From the NCBI GenBank assembly GCA_030248065.1, contig JASAMV010002845.1:22869-86868 (forward strand): DNA of 64,000 nt, written 5' to 3'. Position 1 is the stretch's first letter; each line of letters begins with the position of its first letter. The DNA comes from Rhynchonema sp. JSB1_4 (Eukaryota; Nematoda; Chromadorea; Monhysterida; Xyalidae). A program made the translations under genes and the position numbers. Under the pieces are notes generated by a model. That model did not search any database. It had not been told where the DNA came from and saw only the letters and a program-made list of their open reading frames with translations. Positions 1 to 11,500 of the stretch are shown here, piece after piece.

Positions 1-1938
1 CACAAACCAGCCAATGTTTTGTATGATGTACAAAGAATGAAAAGGCGTGTCAATATGTTCTGTTCATATGCATACCGTAACCACAAGAACGCCAGTATTC
101 GCAACGACGAAATTAAAATGCTTGTCGTTCACAACCGCAGTGAACTTTATGTTCAGAGAGAACCACGTGTTCGTTTGGTGTAGTTATTAACTGATGTTTC
201 CACTCACAGCTTAAACTGAATGCGGCCATTGGTATAGCCGCACCAATTGTGGAGCCAGTGACATACACATAAGGTTACACACCTCGAGGACGAGTCTGTA
301 TTTGTGGCTAACGTCCCGAAGTCCTAAATGAAGACAACATGCAGCGAGGGTCGATATACATACATACCTCTGGCATAATCTGAAATATTTTTGTTTTCTT
401 GCGCATTCTAAAAAGTTGATGTATGTTCAGTTGCCACTCACATCTCCGTACGGTACACGGGAGTGCAGTGTTACCCACACCCTCGGTTGTTGTCTTGTGA
501 CACCCCGTGCGTTTGTGTGTGTCACATCGTCAACATGACACCTTTGCTGACGTGTTGTGGCCTAGTTCATTATCGTCTAATGGTGATTCTGAGCCACTTA
601 TAAGCCCATAAGTTCTATTGCTTTGTTTGTCAGCAGGCGGCAGCAGCTAAAACTTCCTTTGCATAGCTTCCTCTCCAAGTACATACCTCTGAAGCTCTGC
701 CTATGGGTGGCATTTTCGAAACGGTGTAAAGCTCAGTTGGGTGTAAAGGTCGGTGTAAGCTCGGTCGAAAGCTCGGTCGGTGTCAGCTCCGTGTAAACAT
801 GAAACATTCCACGTTAACAGCAGGCAATGTTTCATGTTTACACCGAGCTGACACCGACCGAGCTTTCGATTGAGCTTACACCGACCTTTACACCGTTTCG
901 AAAATATCACCCCATGTCTTTGGCCCCAGATGCTCCGTCACTTCACACCTTGGCGGATATGCGCGGACAACAACGTTTTTTGTCGTGTCGCGTCTCGTTT
1001 GTTACTTTATAATCGTGAATAGATATGTGGGCCATAGCTTCTTGCGCCTTCTAAGCTGTCATCCACTGGGCGGCTCGCAGTTTTCTTCGGATGGGTTTGG
1101 GTGTGCCCGTTGCGGGAAACTGGGTCAGAAGTTTCAGTTCCGACACCAATTACCGTAACCAGAACGCAATGCGGAACTTTCCGGTGAATGTGCCATGTAC
1201 ACACTGTATCTTGTCACTGCGCGCTCGTTGCATCTTTGCTAAAATAGTCCGCCCGCTGGTCTGGCTGCGGGTTGACGCATAATCGTTAGTCCCAATGCGA
1301 CCCGACATCATTTTGTCGTCGTCGGCCACGTTTTTTGAGCGAAAATGTGACAAAACCGAATCAATCCATCTTGCGCGTTTGTAGGGCATTTATCTGAGTG
1401 TGAAATAGATTGGCGTCTACGGGCTTAATGCGGAAGCTGCGCTTTGTTATCTGTTACAACTTGATTGTTACGCGTTACGGATCTGTTGTGTAATTGAATT
1501 CTGGTCGGTCAGCTGATCGGGTCGCTTTGCATGTGAGCACACAGTGGCGATTTTGCTTTTATGCTTTTGAATCACTCACTCCCGTGTGATTGTATCACAG
1601 CTATTCGACAACGATACAGTGATCTTTCACAAAAATGGCGTCTTGATGGCACTTGAATGTCATTTTAGCAGCGTTTCAACGCTTTCCATTGTCTTATTTG
1701 CGGTATCCCCAAAAGCGCAGCGCTGGCGGAACCTCTGGTAATCACAGCTTCTCAGTTGGCAGATTGACTTTTCATCAGCTTTGAGTTGTATACAAAGCTC
1801 AACTCCAGATTCATGTTTCATCACAATGGAGACCCATTGTTGGCAACTGTGTTCATAACGTTGATGTGTGAGCGCTGTGGTAGTTCTGCCACAATTCCAT
1901 TATATGCAAGCAACATCGAGTAATTCATTTTATTTCAG
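1..1938. other. non-coding, probably twitchin intron
   Basis: I see no exon with coding character here. Since the first recognisable twitchin exon starts in the middle of an Ig domain at 1939, this stretch is probably part of the intron before it. The only structured item is the fold-back repeat at 703-915. Short TACATAC-type simple sequence occurs around 355-365. Confidence 0.5.
703..915. repeat. fold-back element, about 100-bp inverted arms
   Basis: The left arm begins GGGTGGCATTTTCGAAACGG near 705. The right arm ends with its near-perfect complement near 913, after a loop of about 20 bases around 808-828. The arms carry internal GGTGTAA and GCTCGGTCG repeats, and the left arm has an extra 18 bases or so. 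No clear target-site duplication is visible. It looks like a non-autonomous fold-back transposon (MITE-like) of unassigned superfamily. Confidence 0.6.
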
Positions 1939-2546
1939 CAACGGCGTCGAGCTATCGGCCGATTCCAAGTGGCAGACATTCTTCGACGGCAGCACCGCCC
2001 GTCTGACCATCAATTCGGTGACCGAATCCGACGCCGGATCGATCAAGTGCGTCGCCACCTCCGATCACGGCAAATCGCAGAACACCGCCGCCCTTAAAGT
2101 TCAGCCGAGTAAGTACTACCATACAGAGATGGCACTAGTTTCAGTTTGTTTGAGAGTCTAGGTTGTATGTAACCTAGACCACTTTATGAGCGTAATTATC
2201 ATTATCGCGTACAGTGAATTGATGGCGCATACAACTGCGTGAAATGTGTGTTTTAGTTGCATGTAATTCAATGACCAAGAAATTCAAAAATGCCCCCTTT
2301 CAGAGCCGCCTACGCCACCGCCAGTGACCAAACCCGAGCCTGTGGTTATAGTCGAGCCCCCAACACCACAAGTGGTGCCTGACATCGTCGGTAAACCAGA
2401 GTTCCCAGATCAGGTATACGAAGTTTCATTGCATTCATTCTGGAATAGCTACAAAGAACTGGTTTGGCACAAAAAATAGCCAGAATGATTAATTTTGATT
2501 CCATCAGGCAAACGCGAACGAGGAACCCGATCAAACCGTGCCCACG
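1939..2546 (+). CDS. unc-22: twitchin exons: half Ig domain and Pro-rich linker
   Basis: Three exons: 1939-2108, 2304-2413 and 2508-2546. The first encodes the C-terminal half of an Ig domain ([20 protein letters not shown], then a G-S-Q core). The second is proline-rich, with PPTPPP and EPPTPQVVP. The third is a 13-residue acidic piece. Exon 1 ends with one leftover base that joins exon 2 in frame, and exons 2 and 3 both end on codon boundaries. Acceptors are TTTCAG or CATCAG; donors are GTAAGT, GTATAC and GTAAGG. The first half of the Ig domain must lie left of the window. Confidence 0.75.
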
Positions 2547-5500
2547 GTAAGGCCCTGGCACGCTCAACCGCAATTTCTGCATGTCCTTTTTTGTATAACT
2601 AACCGTACTTATATTTCTTAACCATGATTGTAAAACTAATCAATGTTGTGATCGTACCTAGTACAGTAACCAGCGCCGAAATTGAACAATTTTGTGTGAA
2701 AATGGCAGAACATTCCAAAAAGTGACTCGATGTGTGTTCTATATTGGGTGTTGTCTGTTTACATAAACGGTTTTCCGTGACTTCCTGGCCCGACCTGCAG
2801 GTGTTAGCCAGCTGTCAGTGAACAAGCACACGGTGTTTTGCGGTTTGGGGTGGTGGCTATGCTTGTCATACAGAGGTAAACGCACTTCAAGTTTTTTTCT
2901 GCTCAACACAAACGGAGTGATTAGGGTTTACGTGTGTGAGGCGGACAAACCAAACAAACAGCCACTGCTCAACCGTTTGGTATTAGCAATTGAAGTGTAC
3001 ATAAGCTGTAAAATGATGTGTAATCTTTGCACCCACAGGATATGCGTGTTAGCACTTCAGGCGGACACAGTATGTACAGTGTGTGTGTGTGTGCAGACAG
3101 GCGATCATTTATGCACTTCGTGTAGTAGACTTTTTACGTCAGGGTATGTGTGCGTGTGTAGAAACCAATTTAAAAAAAAGTAAAAAATCTAAAGATGCGA
3201 AATTCGAACGAAACAATTATGGAACAATCCGACACGGTCAGCAGCAGCAGCGTCAACAAACCGACGTCATTTTGCGACATTGTCACCAGTTTGTCGTCGT
3301 TGTCACGTGACCCGTTAGTCACAATTGACACTTCAACATCGACACTGGTCGCCACCGGCAATCTGTCATCGGCAGAATTGGGCACTACCGAATCCGGATA
3401 TTCGAGTCGCGCTTCGACAAGCGATGTTGCCACTAATAGCAGGTATATACAGTATGGTATTGTACGGTAATTGTTAATTTGTGATATTGAACTGTGGCAC
3501 TCTGCTCCGGAGACAGCAATTATGTTTCGATGACTGACACATTGGCTCGGATCTGAGTTGTGACGGAACTGTAATGAGATAAGCATATTTTGGGATTTGG
3601 CTATAAAGACGTCCACCGTAAAAATCGTTTACAGACAACTAATAAACAGCTTTTGCGCCGGTCGAAGACCCGGCGCTCTGCAAAACTGCGGAATATCAAA
3701 AAAGTCATACAGAGACTGAACTATAATGTCAATACACAGGTCCGATCCAATTGCCGCGTTTGATACGCTCAAAAATTATCAATTGACTGTGTGCCAAAGT
3801 ACATACCATACACTGAAATTGAATGCAATGATTGACTGAATGGCCATAATTGATTCCCTGGGTTCCCAATCGATTGGTTGATTCCCGCAGATCAACAACG
3901 AAAACCCTGATCGGTTCGAACGAGCCAGTGCCCGAGGGCTGGTCCCGTTTGCGAGTGTTCATCGATCGTAGCATGCCGAACACGTCGATCAAACGGAAAT
4001 TGAGCAAATCGATCAAAGACGTCGACACGCCCGATTACGAGGCGAAACTGCCGACAGATCCAGATTCGATTATTCAAGCGATCGCCTTAAAACAACGACT
4101 GCGACAGGCTGTAGTGAGTGAACATCGCGAGCCGAGCCGATATTTGATTGAATTTGATTATGGATGAGATAATTGAGCGCGCCTTTACGGGTAGAGCGTC
4201 GGCGCGCTTTATCCGGTTAAGCAACACGTGAATGAACTGGCGCGCTTGTACACTGTTCATGAAATCTGCGCACTGACGATACTTTCGGGTCTTGTACTTA
4301 CCGTGCTAATACTCACTAATACTACCGTTCAACAACATTAACCCACTAGTTCCATTTTCTAAATTTTTCATCTTTCCTCTATTTGGTTAATTTTTCCTAT
4401 TTCCATCTGCCAACTCCTTGTCAGAAACCGGACGATTCGGGCGCAATGTCGCGAGACGCAAGTGAAATGGAGACATCATACGATTCGGAGGATTTCTCCG
4501 AGTCAATCTCCGAGCTGCCAAACATCAGCAACAAAGGCGGACCGCCGCCAAAGAGCAGACGGCAGAGCGAGGTCGGTTCACGCCACACTCTGGGGGTCAC
4601 AATTGGTTTTCGATAATATTGTCTGTGTCAGCAAAAGTAACTTACAGTTCCGGGTGCAATTCTAGGCTGAAAGTTGAAGTCGCGTGCACGCGCGTGCACG
4701 CGACTTCCTAGGTAGTGCTAAAACATAGGCAGCGCACGCCAGCGCACACTGAAAACTTCGCGTGCACGTGCGTTACTTCGACTTTTGCCTATACTTTGCA
4801 CGGTCTCGCACGCGCGTGCACGCGCGAGCACGCGACTTCAACTTTCAGCCTAGAATTGCACCCGGTACTGGATTTATATGAGACTGTTCCTGCTAAATGT
4901 TCAGTAGCCAGTAGGTACAGCGAAGTCTCCCCAGCCAGTTCCTATTCTTCAACAAAGGATATCCGGACAAACACTACTAATTTAAGGAAGTGTGGTAAAT
5001 GATGGGCGTCGGAGCGACGAATATCCACCACATGTCTTGTGTGAAAAAATCTTAATTCGTTACCCCTAAGCTTGAACGTTTCAACACCTTCCGTTCCAGT
5101 TGTACATCGATCTCGATGTAATAAAATGGGGCATTTTTGTGACCAGATTTTTGAAAATGATATTTTGCGGCACACTGGCGCTGTTTAATACCCGAAAGGC
5201 AGCGTAAAGTTCGCCATCTTTCGAGAACCACCTGTATGGAATGATACCCGCTCTTGTTTAATGTTTATGGCGCGCGGCTTTAACACGTGTGATGGTGTGC
5301 ACATCGTTACATTGCTTTTTTAATACCATTTTATAACATTCGTTGCGGTGTGGTGCGTTTCGCATGAGAAAAGTTTTTCGCCGTTATGTTTCTATTCGTT
5401 CTAGAAACTACCTACATCTTGCAGTTCCTGCGCGTTGTAGCGATTATTACATCCCACATTCTAGCCTTATCCGGTGTGGTGTTGCTTTGCTCTGGCCATT

Positions 5501-8500
5501 TTATCGCCACATTTTTTGTGTGCACGAATCTCGAACGAACCACCCCGAATGAATGGCATTTATTTACCCACCACACGACACGCCACTTAAATCAAGAAAA
5601 TGCCGTTAAAAGATTGGAAATCGCAAGTACGTCAACGCCAATTACCGGCCACTCCGGCATCCTTGGAACCGGAGAAAAAGCCGGATCCGCCCAAATCCGA
5701 CACGAAAAAGTACGGTCTATGGATGCTGAAGAAAACCGAAGGACCCGAAGCAAAGCAAAACAAGCCCAAAAGCACCCTCAAACCGCCAAAGGTCGAACTG
5801 CGACACGTGGAGAGCGACAATGAGGAGGACGAATCACGTCAAGAATCTCCGCCAGCCGAAAATAAATTCCAACGCGAACTCAAAACCAAAGAGCTGAAGA
5901 AGGGCACCAAAACCGACAAAGAGGACAAAATGGACTTGTCAGCAACCGCCGATCGAAAGTCGAGCAAGCAGCGTGACCAAGCACAGATCAACGGCAAAGT
6001 CGATCCACAAGTGAAACTGGACGAGAAAGTGCAACAACGTCCACCGCAGCGAAAGTCGAAAGTCAACCAATCGAAAACAGTGGAGAATGAACCCATTCAG
6101 TTGATGAAAGGTGGCAAGAAACGGGCCGAAATGACGCCGAAGGTCGATGACGTTTCGCTGAAGCATGTGGAACCTCAGGAGAAATCGGGCGCGAACAAAA
6201 GTGTGACGAACCTCAAATCAGTGGAGAAAAAGCCCGTTCCAGCATTCCATTTACAACCACCCGACAAAGCTGTCCTCAGCGTAAGATGTTTTTACTGGAG
6301 TTCAAGCGGTGTTTTTATATTTTTCAGTTTTTGTCTCGTCATGCATGAGCGTGTCGTTCCACGACTTTTCGGGGTTGACAGTTTAAGACACGACCGATTC
6401 AGATCCGGACAGAGGCTCATTGTCAGGCTTAATGCCTAGATTAACTAAATCTGAGTCGGCGGGACCGAATTATTGCAGAACGTCTTGAAGCAACATAATA
6501 CCACTAACAATAGCATGGCGCTGGATGCGCGATGATCAGCGAACAGCTACTGTATATGGAGAGAGCCTTATTTGCCATGAGTTGCCGCAACGATTGGGCA
6601 TGCGCGATCCTTTCGTTGTCTCGAAATCATTTTGGGCTGGGCACCCATCCTGTATTTCCACGCACCGACTGTTTTGTCTGTCTGACACTTCGTGTGCTGA
6701 CAAGGCTTTAATTGTCGCGCATATTTCCAAGCAATAACAAAATACTGAATTTCTGCTATTGATTATTTACAGCCTGTGATCCAAGCGACACCGCCTGACC
6801 AAATGCTGGGGTTTGGAAAGAATAAACAGGTACATGTGCTTGCGGCATGATCTGGCTGTATGCATCGGGTGGTCAGAAAGTACTTTTACGCCCCTCTTAT
6901 TAGTGTGCTGTCTTCAATTTTCGGGGTAAACTGTTTACAAGCTTTGTTATGGTCTTCTGTAGGTTACATTGGTACCAGCTTCGTCAAATAAAGGAACGAA
7001 GCCCAGTAGGTCTCCTGTGTGGCTGCTCTGACACGCGGGTCAGACCGCGTGTAGTACAACATAGTACCTGCCCCGCCTTGTTTCTTTGTGTGACATTAAA
7101 ACATCAGCCGCACGGTTTGACCTTTAGCAAATGTAACCTACAGTGTACAGATAACAAAGCGTGTAGACAGTTTTCCCCGAAAATTGAACACAGCACACTA
7201 ATATGGGACGCGCAAGTTAAAGTACGTAGGGCAAGTATACACTTTCTGACCGATCTACAGTACACATGCACACATACACTACCACTGAAATGTATAGTGT
7301 CCAGATTCTTACGTTCAGAATTTTGACAGTCGTTTTGATACGCGTGTGGAAATTTTGTTGACTAACGTTGCGCATGCCATACGGTGGTGCGGTGACCGAG
7401 AATTGGCCACAGCGATGCAGCTCCACCCAGACAGAATTGGTGCTGTACTCGTACAGTCACACAGATTAGACTAAAGGTTCGATGTGCGTGCGTAGGTATT
7501 GATATGTACATGTGTGTTGCATGTCTAGTGTATACGTGACATTTTTAGCCGCCGGCATCAAAAAAGCAGCAGCCGGCACCCAAAAAGCCGGCGCCAGCAC
7601 CAGCGGCTAAAAAGCTGCCATTCGGTGCACCGCGAAGACTCGGCCTGCGGCAGCCGCACGACGCGGTAAGGTGTTGTCGCCCCGCTCGCAAATTACATAT
7701 ATATCTTGTCATCGCAAATTATCAGTGTTGGCTTTGGTATTTTATTTTCGCACCCCACCCTGAATGTTGTGTTGTTGTGCTCGACGTTTATTTACTGTTC
7801 GCGTAGTGTACAGTGGCGCATATCAAAGCATTAATTTCTCCAAAGTGCAGCAGAACCTTCTTCAGTTCATATTTGATTTTTAATCACAACATGTTGTTTT
7901 TATTAGTATTACTCCGTTGACAATATCCAACACTTTATTTCATGAATCCTCTTGCTTTCGCTTTACATGATAATGTTGCACTGTCTTCCCTCGTTATCAG
8001 TTCGCCTTCCTTTATCAGGGCCAGGTCGGTCGCCGATCGAGCGAACAACAGCGTCGTGGCAGTACGCAAGGAGAGGTCCGGCACAGGGAGCTTCTTCTTC
8101 TGTTTAATTTGGCTTTACTCTTCTTACCTACTGATTCTTCACTGATTCTTTTGCTTTATTGTTTTCATGTGCTTCGCGTGCGGCGCATATTAATTTTCAA
8201 TCCTTACAGTATGTATATCGCACTTAATCCCTTGAGGTTTCGGCGTGACGTGCGTTGAACAGCTTACAACTATGTACCTAGGCAGGGTCATTTCGTCACA
8301 AAAGGGTTCACACAACAATGCACTACCGGTGCCGACGGTGAGCGTGACAACGGTGACACAACCATAACGAGCAAGAAGATAGATTTGCGTTAAAATGTCA
8401 GGTGAACAATTCTGTTTAAAAAGCAAGAACTGACCCGCACACACCAGCGCATGTACGTATGTACTGTACGTATTATGACATCTGCATGTACAGTATGTAC

Positions 8501-11500
8501 AATATGTATACTTGCGATGCGTTGCGCAAGATGAAAAGTTTTTTTCAAGCTACACGGCATATTGCATGGTGGGTCACATAAAACCTACATTTTGCCGTCG
8601 TGGTTGGAGCTGCCACGTTCTACAGTAAGTATCTTTCGCGAAAGTAGCGACGTACGCAACAGCCTGTGGCAGATCAGTTTCGCTGCAACATCACCTTGTT
8701 GAACAACCTGTGTCAACCACTTTACAACCAGCCAATCTAGCCCATACAGCTGATACTGCAAGATTCAGGCGTGTAGAGATTGTGACAAGCCCAGTATGAC
8801 AAAGTTTTTGGCTTTCCTTTCTCGGACAAAAAAACGAGTGCAGCCATCACTGATCATTCATTGACTTGAAGAGATTGCGTCGTCGTTTCTGGGGTCATAG
8901 AGAGACTTGAAAACGTGCAAGAACGTTTAGCAGCAACACCAAACGCGGGCAAGCAAGTGTGTTGTGGACGAAGACAAGTCAATTACCTATACGTTGCCAA
9001 TCTCCCCAAAACGGTCATGGGACCGAAAAGGAACAAAAGGCAACCATAACAGAAGTCCACGTTCAAAACCAGAAAGTGGCTTTGTCTCGCAATAAAGTGA
9101 GCGCGAAAATTGAAGAACTTTACAATCAGTATCCGCGTCACAGCTGGTACCGAGACGAATAGAGACTGAAGGAACTATGGCGCATACTCCATCTGTTTTG
9201 AACTTTTGAACCAACACTGTGTTTGACAAAAAATATACGCTCCATCCAAAGAAACAACATACGACTTTACGAGTGATTTGTGGGTTTGCAGGACCGAGCC
9301 CATCACACAGCACCTGTGCCGTGGTCGGCTTGTCTCTGTGAAGAGATGCCTGGTTTACAACTGTTAAACTAACTTTTATGTGCCTTTTATGGGCACCGTG
9401 TTTCTACGCTTTGATGTTTGAAGAAGATGATGTCTTTGGCGAAGTAACAAGCATCACATGAACCCAGTCTTCAAGCGGTATGGCTTCATCGACGGGGCAT
9501 TAGCCGAGTAAATGTGCCCATTTCTCTTATTAGAAACCCTGCCCAACGGGCAGACTTCCTCTGAATTGTCATACTGTAGGTAGGCAAGGCACTCCATACT
9601 TGAAGTGAGGTACATATACTCAATATGCATCAGAAGCAGACACCATTTGGATCCCAGACCAGGCACGTTGACCACATGGTCAAAATGATGTGACCATTGA
9701 TCTGACAGCAGCACAATAATGCATCCTTAAAAACATCGCTTTTAAAACTAACAAAACAGACAGGCTCACCAACTCAGGAAGTGCAGCATTGGTATCAATA
9801 CCTATACATATACATACATAGTACATACATATGTATAGGTACAGTAGGTATGTACTTCTCTCCGTGAAAGCAATGTGTGGTAGGGCAGGTGTACGCTATC
9901 TGAGTAATTGCAACGTCTTTGGCATGGTGGTCTTGTGAAACTGTCATAATTTTGACGAGAACTTGAGAGATATGAGAGCCCATAACGGTTTTTCAAAACA
10001 CAGTTGCAATGACTTCAAGCATATGAGTCTTGGAAACATACATAGAATGCCATCACAGCTGTCTGGCACTTTAGTTTAATGTCCATGTCTGTTTATTCTG
10101 CCTTTCACTTCATTTACGGCGGTCTAAAGGTTGCGCAGTCATTCACTACCAGATCTGTCAACTTGCTACATGCATATATTTAGCGACTGCGAAATCCAGC
10201 GATCGACCAATCCGTACCCCCAAATGACAATCAAAATCCACCATCATATAAACCCCAATCAATCAATCTAATCAATTTATCACGATGACCGAAGAACAAA
10301 AGAAAAAGGGCATTCTGGCAGCAGCAAAATTCTTTGGCGCCAACCTAGATGAAGTGAAAGCACAACCACCCCGAAAAACCAAGACGTCGGCCAAAGATGA
10401 AGTGGATTACGGCAAGAAAACAAATGGCGCCGATTTGAAGCCAAAACACGAGAAAAGTGGACTGCAATTCAAGAAATTCACCGAAGATCCCAAATCAAGA
10501 CTGCGAGACAAAGCGGATAAGAACGGCAAACCGGCCGATGTGACCCCGACCAACGGTACTGATGATGCCGATTCACAACAACCGGCCTGGAAACGGGGAA
10601 TGAAGAAGAAGACCGACGAGGATAACGGAGGTGGAATCGGCAAGCGATCGCGAAAACCACCGCCCGAAGATGAAAGTCCGGCAGCGAAATTCGGACTTAG
10701 GCCAACGAAACGTCAACCGAAACAGGAAGAGGCCGAAACCAAATTCCCGGGACTGAAACCCGTGAAACGAGACGAGCAGGACACAGAAAGTGGGGATGCA
10801 ATGACGTCGTTGAAACCGGTGAAACGCGACGCAACCGAACCGATCGAACGGGACAGAGATGAACGGAGACCAAGCCAATTGGAAAAGCGAAACTTGCCTC
10901 CAATCGGGAGAGGAGCGCCCGCATATCGACAGGTTACATGCCTTGAACCATATCAAACTCGGTACGGTGTCGTGCTCATGGGGCTTTTTGCTTTCAAAAT
11001 ATTGTGAGATGCACTGATGATATTGGTCGCACATGGTGCAAAGAGAGCAAAAGCTGTTGTTCAACAACATTAGCTTTGACTAAGTGACTGTACATAATAC
11101 AGATGTAAACACCAGGAGATCGCGAAATACTGTATACATGTAATAAATCCCATGGATAGAATCATACCGAAGACACGACCGGTGACCAAGTTCGATATTG
11201 CTCAAGGCTTGACTCATTCCCATTGGGTGTTGCACGTCTTATTCCACTCGCGTGTCAATGTGCGCTGTTCTGCTAAACATTTTTTGTTTTTTTTGCCCAC
11301 ACTTTCATAGAGTACAGGAGAGACGCTTACTGCAAAGTGAAGTTGCGACACCTGTCAAAACACTGATTGCATACTGCACCGAAGGGCAAACGCCGCAGGA
11401 AATGCATACGATGCCATCAAGCAGCTGCTGACTGTATTGCACAAAATACAGCGGTAAAGCAGCAACGGTGAGCCGATCCGTGTTGCGAACTAGTCTTGTT

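Noticed and set aside
1091..1389. Overlapping open frames on both strands near 1.0-1.4 kb
   Set aside because: Short, no splice context and no domain; consistent with chance in moderately GC-rich DNA.
3077..3092. GT repeat as a regulatory element
   Set aside because: Ordinary microsatellite; nothing ties it to function.
8959..9162. Open frame suspected to be a mariner-type transposase fragment
   Set aside because: I could not align any transposase motif (no DDD/E spacing, no helix-turn-helix pattern), and no terminal repeats surround it.
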